Assembly: GCF_000010325.1 (NCBI RefSeq)
Contig: NC_009662.1
Coordinates: 1,136,501 to 1,200,500 of the forward strand
Length of the DNA: 64,000 nt
Direction: 5' to 3'
Source: Nitratiruptor sp. SB155-2
Lineage (GTDB): Bacteria; Campylobacterota; Campylobacteria; Campylobacterales; Nitratiruptoraceae
Under the pieces are notes generated by a model. The model was not told the origin of the DNA. It saw only the letters and a program-made list of their open reading frames with translations, and made no database searches. A program made the position numbers and the translations under genes. Below are positions 63,858 through 64,000 of this stretch, one piece after another. Position 1 is the first letter of the stretch. Each line of letters starts with the position of its first letter.

Positions 63858-64000
63858 TTTTGTAAATCTTTAAATGTCTCAGCAACCATAAATGCAAGCT
63901 CCAGTGCTTGATTTGCGTTCAATCTTGGATCACATTGGGTATGATATCTGCTTTGCAGACCCTCTTCTGTGATGGAAGCACTGATACTTCCCGTACACTC
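63854..64000 (-). CDS. Class II DAHP synthase, C-terminal end only (gene runs off the window)
   Basis: The last 48 residues before a TGA stop: [20 protein letters not shown], then [20 protein letters not shown] and a short tail. This matches the C-terminus of class II (AroA-II type) 3-deoxy-7-phosphoheptulonate synthase, the first enzyme of the shikimate pathway. The start lies beyond position 64000. The assignment rests on this end only. Confidence 0.85.
   Translation of the reverse strand, partial: ECTGSISASITEEGLQSRYHTQCDPRLNANQALELAFMVAETFKDLQK

Overview
The window reads as an ordinary, very gene-dense chromosome segment of a Campylobacterota (Epsilonproteobacteria) member. The deciding evidence is the run rppH-lysC-hobA-holB-folP (23063..27024), because HobA, the DnaA-binding initiation factor, is known only from this group. 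The order rnr-holA-rpsF-ssb-rpsR and the short-form hrcA-grpE-dnaK operon fit the same group. A Nitratiruptor-like vent organism is my inference from general protein character, not something the sequence proves. About 70 protein genes fill nearly all of the 64 kb, many overlapping by 1-30 bases. No gene-free stretch exceeds about 300 bases, and I see no tRNA, rRNA, CRISPR array or prophage.

Layout. 1..2303 (+): DUF255 thioredoxin-domain protein (cut by the window edge), msrA and a small membrane protein. 2231..8266 (-): inosine glycosylase, chemoreceptor, dnaK, grpE, hrcA, rpsO. 8336..9431: an IS481-type insertion sequence placed just upstream of the rpsO promoter. 9529..10937 (+): Rrf2 regulator and DHH phosphoesterase. 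10938..27024 (-): a long overlapping run with a haem-motif diguanylate cyclase, cmoA, a second DUF255 protein, ribF, tlyA, ligA, a GGDEF-like/EAL protein, a di-haem peroxidase, an rRNA methyltransferase and the hobA cluster. 27112..36575: mostly + strand, with hemW, tatBC, queA, sixA, xth, a ClC transporter, then perR divergent from a thioferritin-like gene, a tandem rhodanese and a YceI-like protein. 36582..43962 (-): ABC1 kinase, a phasin-like protein, HtrA protease, dprA, SLC13 transporter, divergent polysaccharide deacetylase, ilvC. 44126..48207 (+): rnr-holA-rpsF-ssb-rpsR. 48229..53869 (-): PilZ-HDOD protein, methyltransferase, hisG, coaX, and a BamB-like/YfgM-like pair. 53970..61740 (+): gatC, pilT, cvpA-like, lysS, glyA, SPOR protein, trpE, aroE. 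61729..64000 (-): a metallo-beta-lactamase-fold/GGDEF gene split in two by a frame break, a rhodanese, and the end of a class II DAHP synthase.

Functional themes. Cyclic-di-GMP signalling recurs: a cyclase with a periplasmic haem c motif, an EAL phosphodiesterase with a degenerate GGDEF, a split diiron-domain cyclase and a PilZ-HDOD protein that should bind c-di-GMP. Redox and peroxide defence also recurs: msrA, two DUF255 proteins, the di-haem peroxidase, the Fe-S type Rrf2 regulator, PerR, the thioferritin and two exported rhodanese proteins. I did not find a wholly new multi-gene system. The least explained items are the split diiron/GGDEF gene, the PilZ-HDOD protein, the perR-thioferritin-rhodanese-YceI locus, and the IS whose transposase frame runs out of the element into the rpsO promoter.
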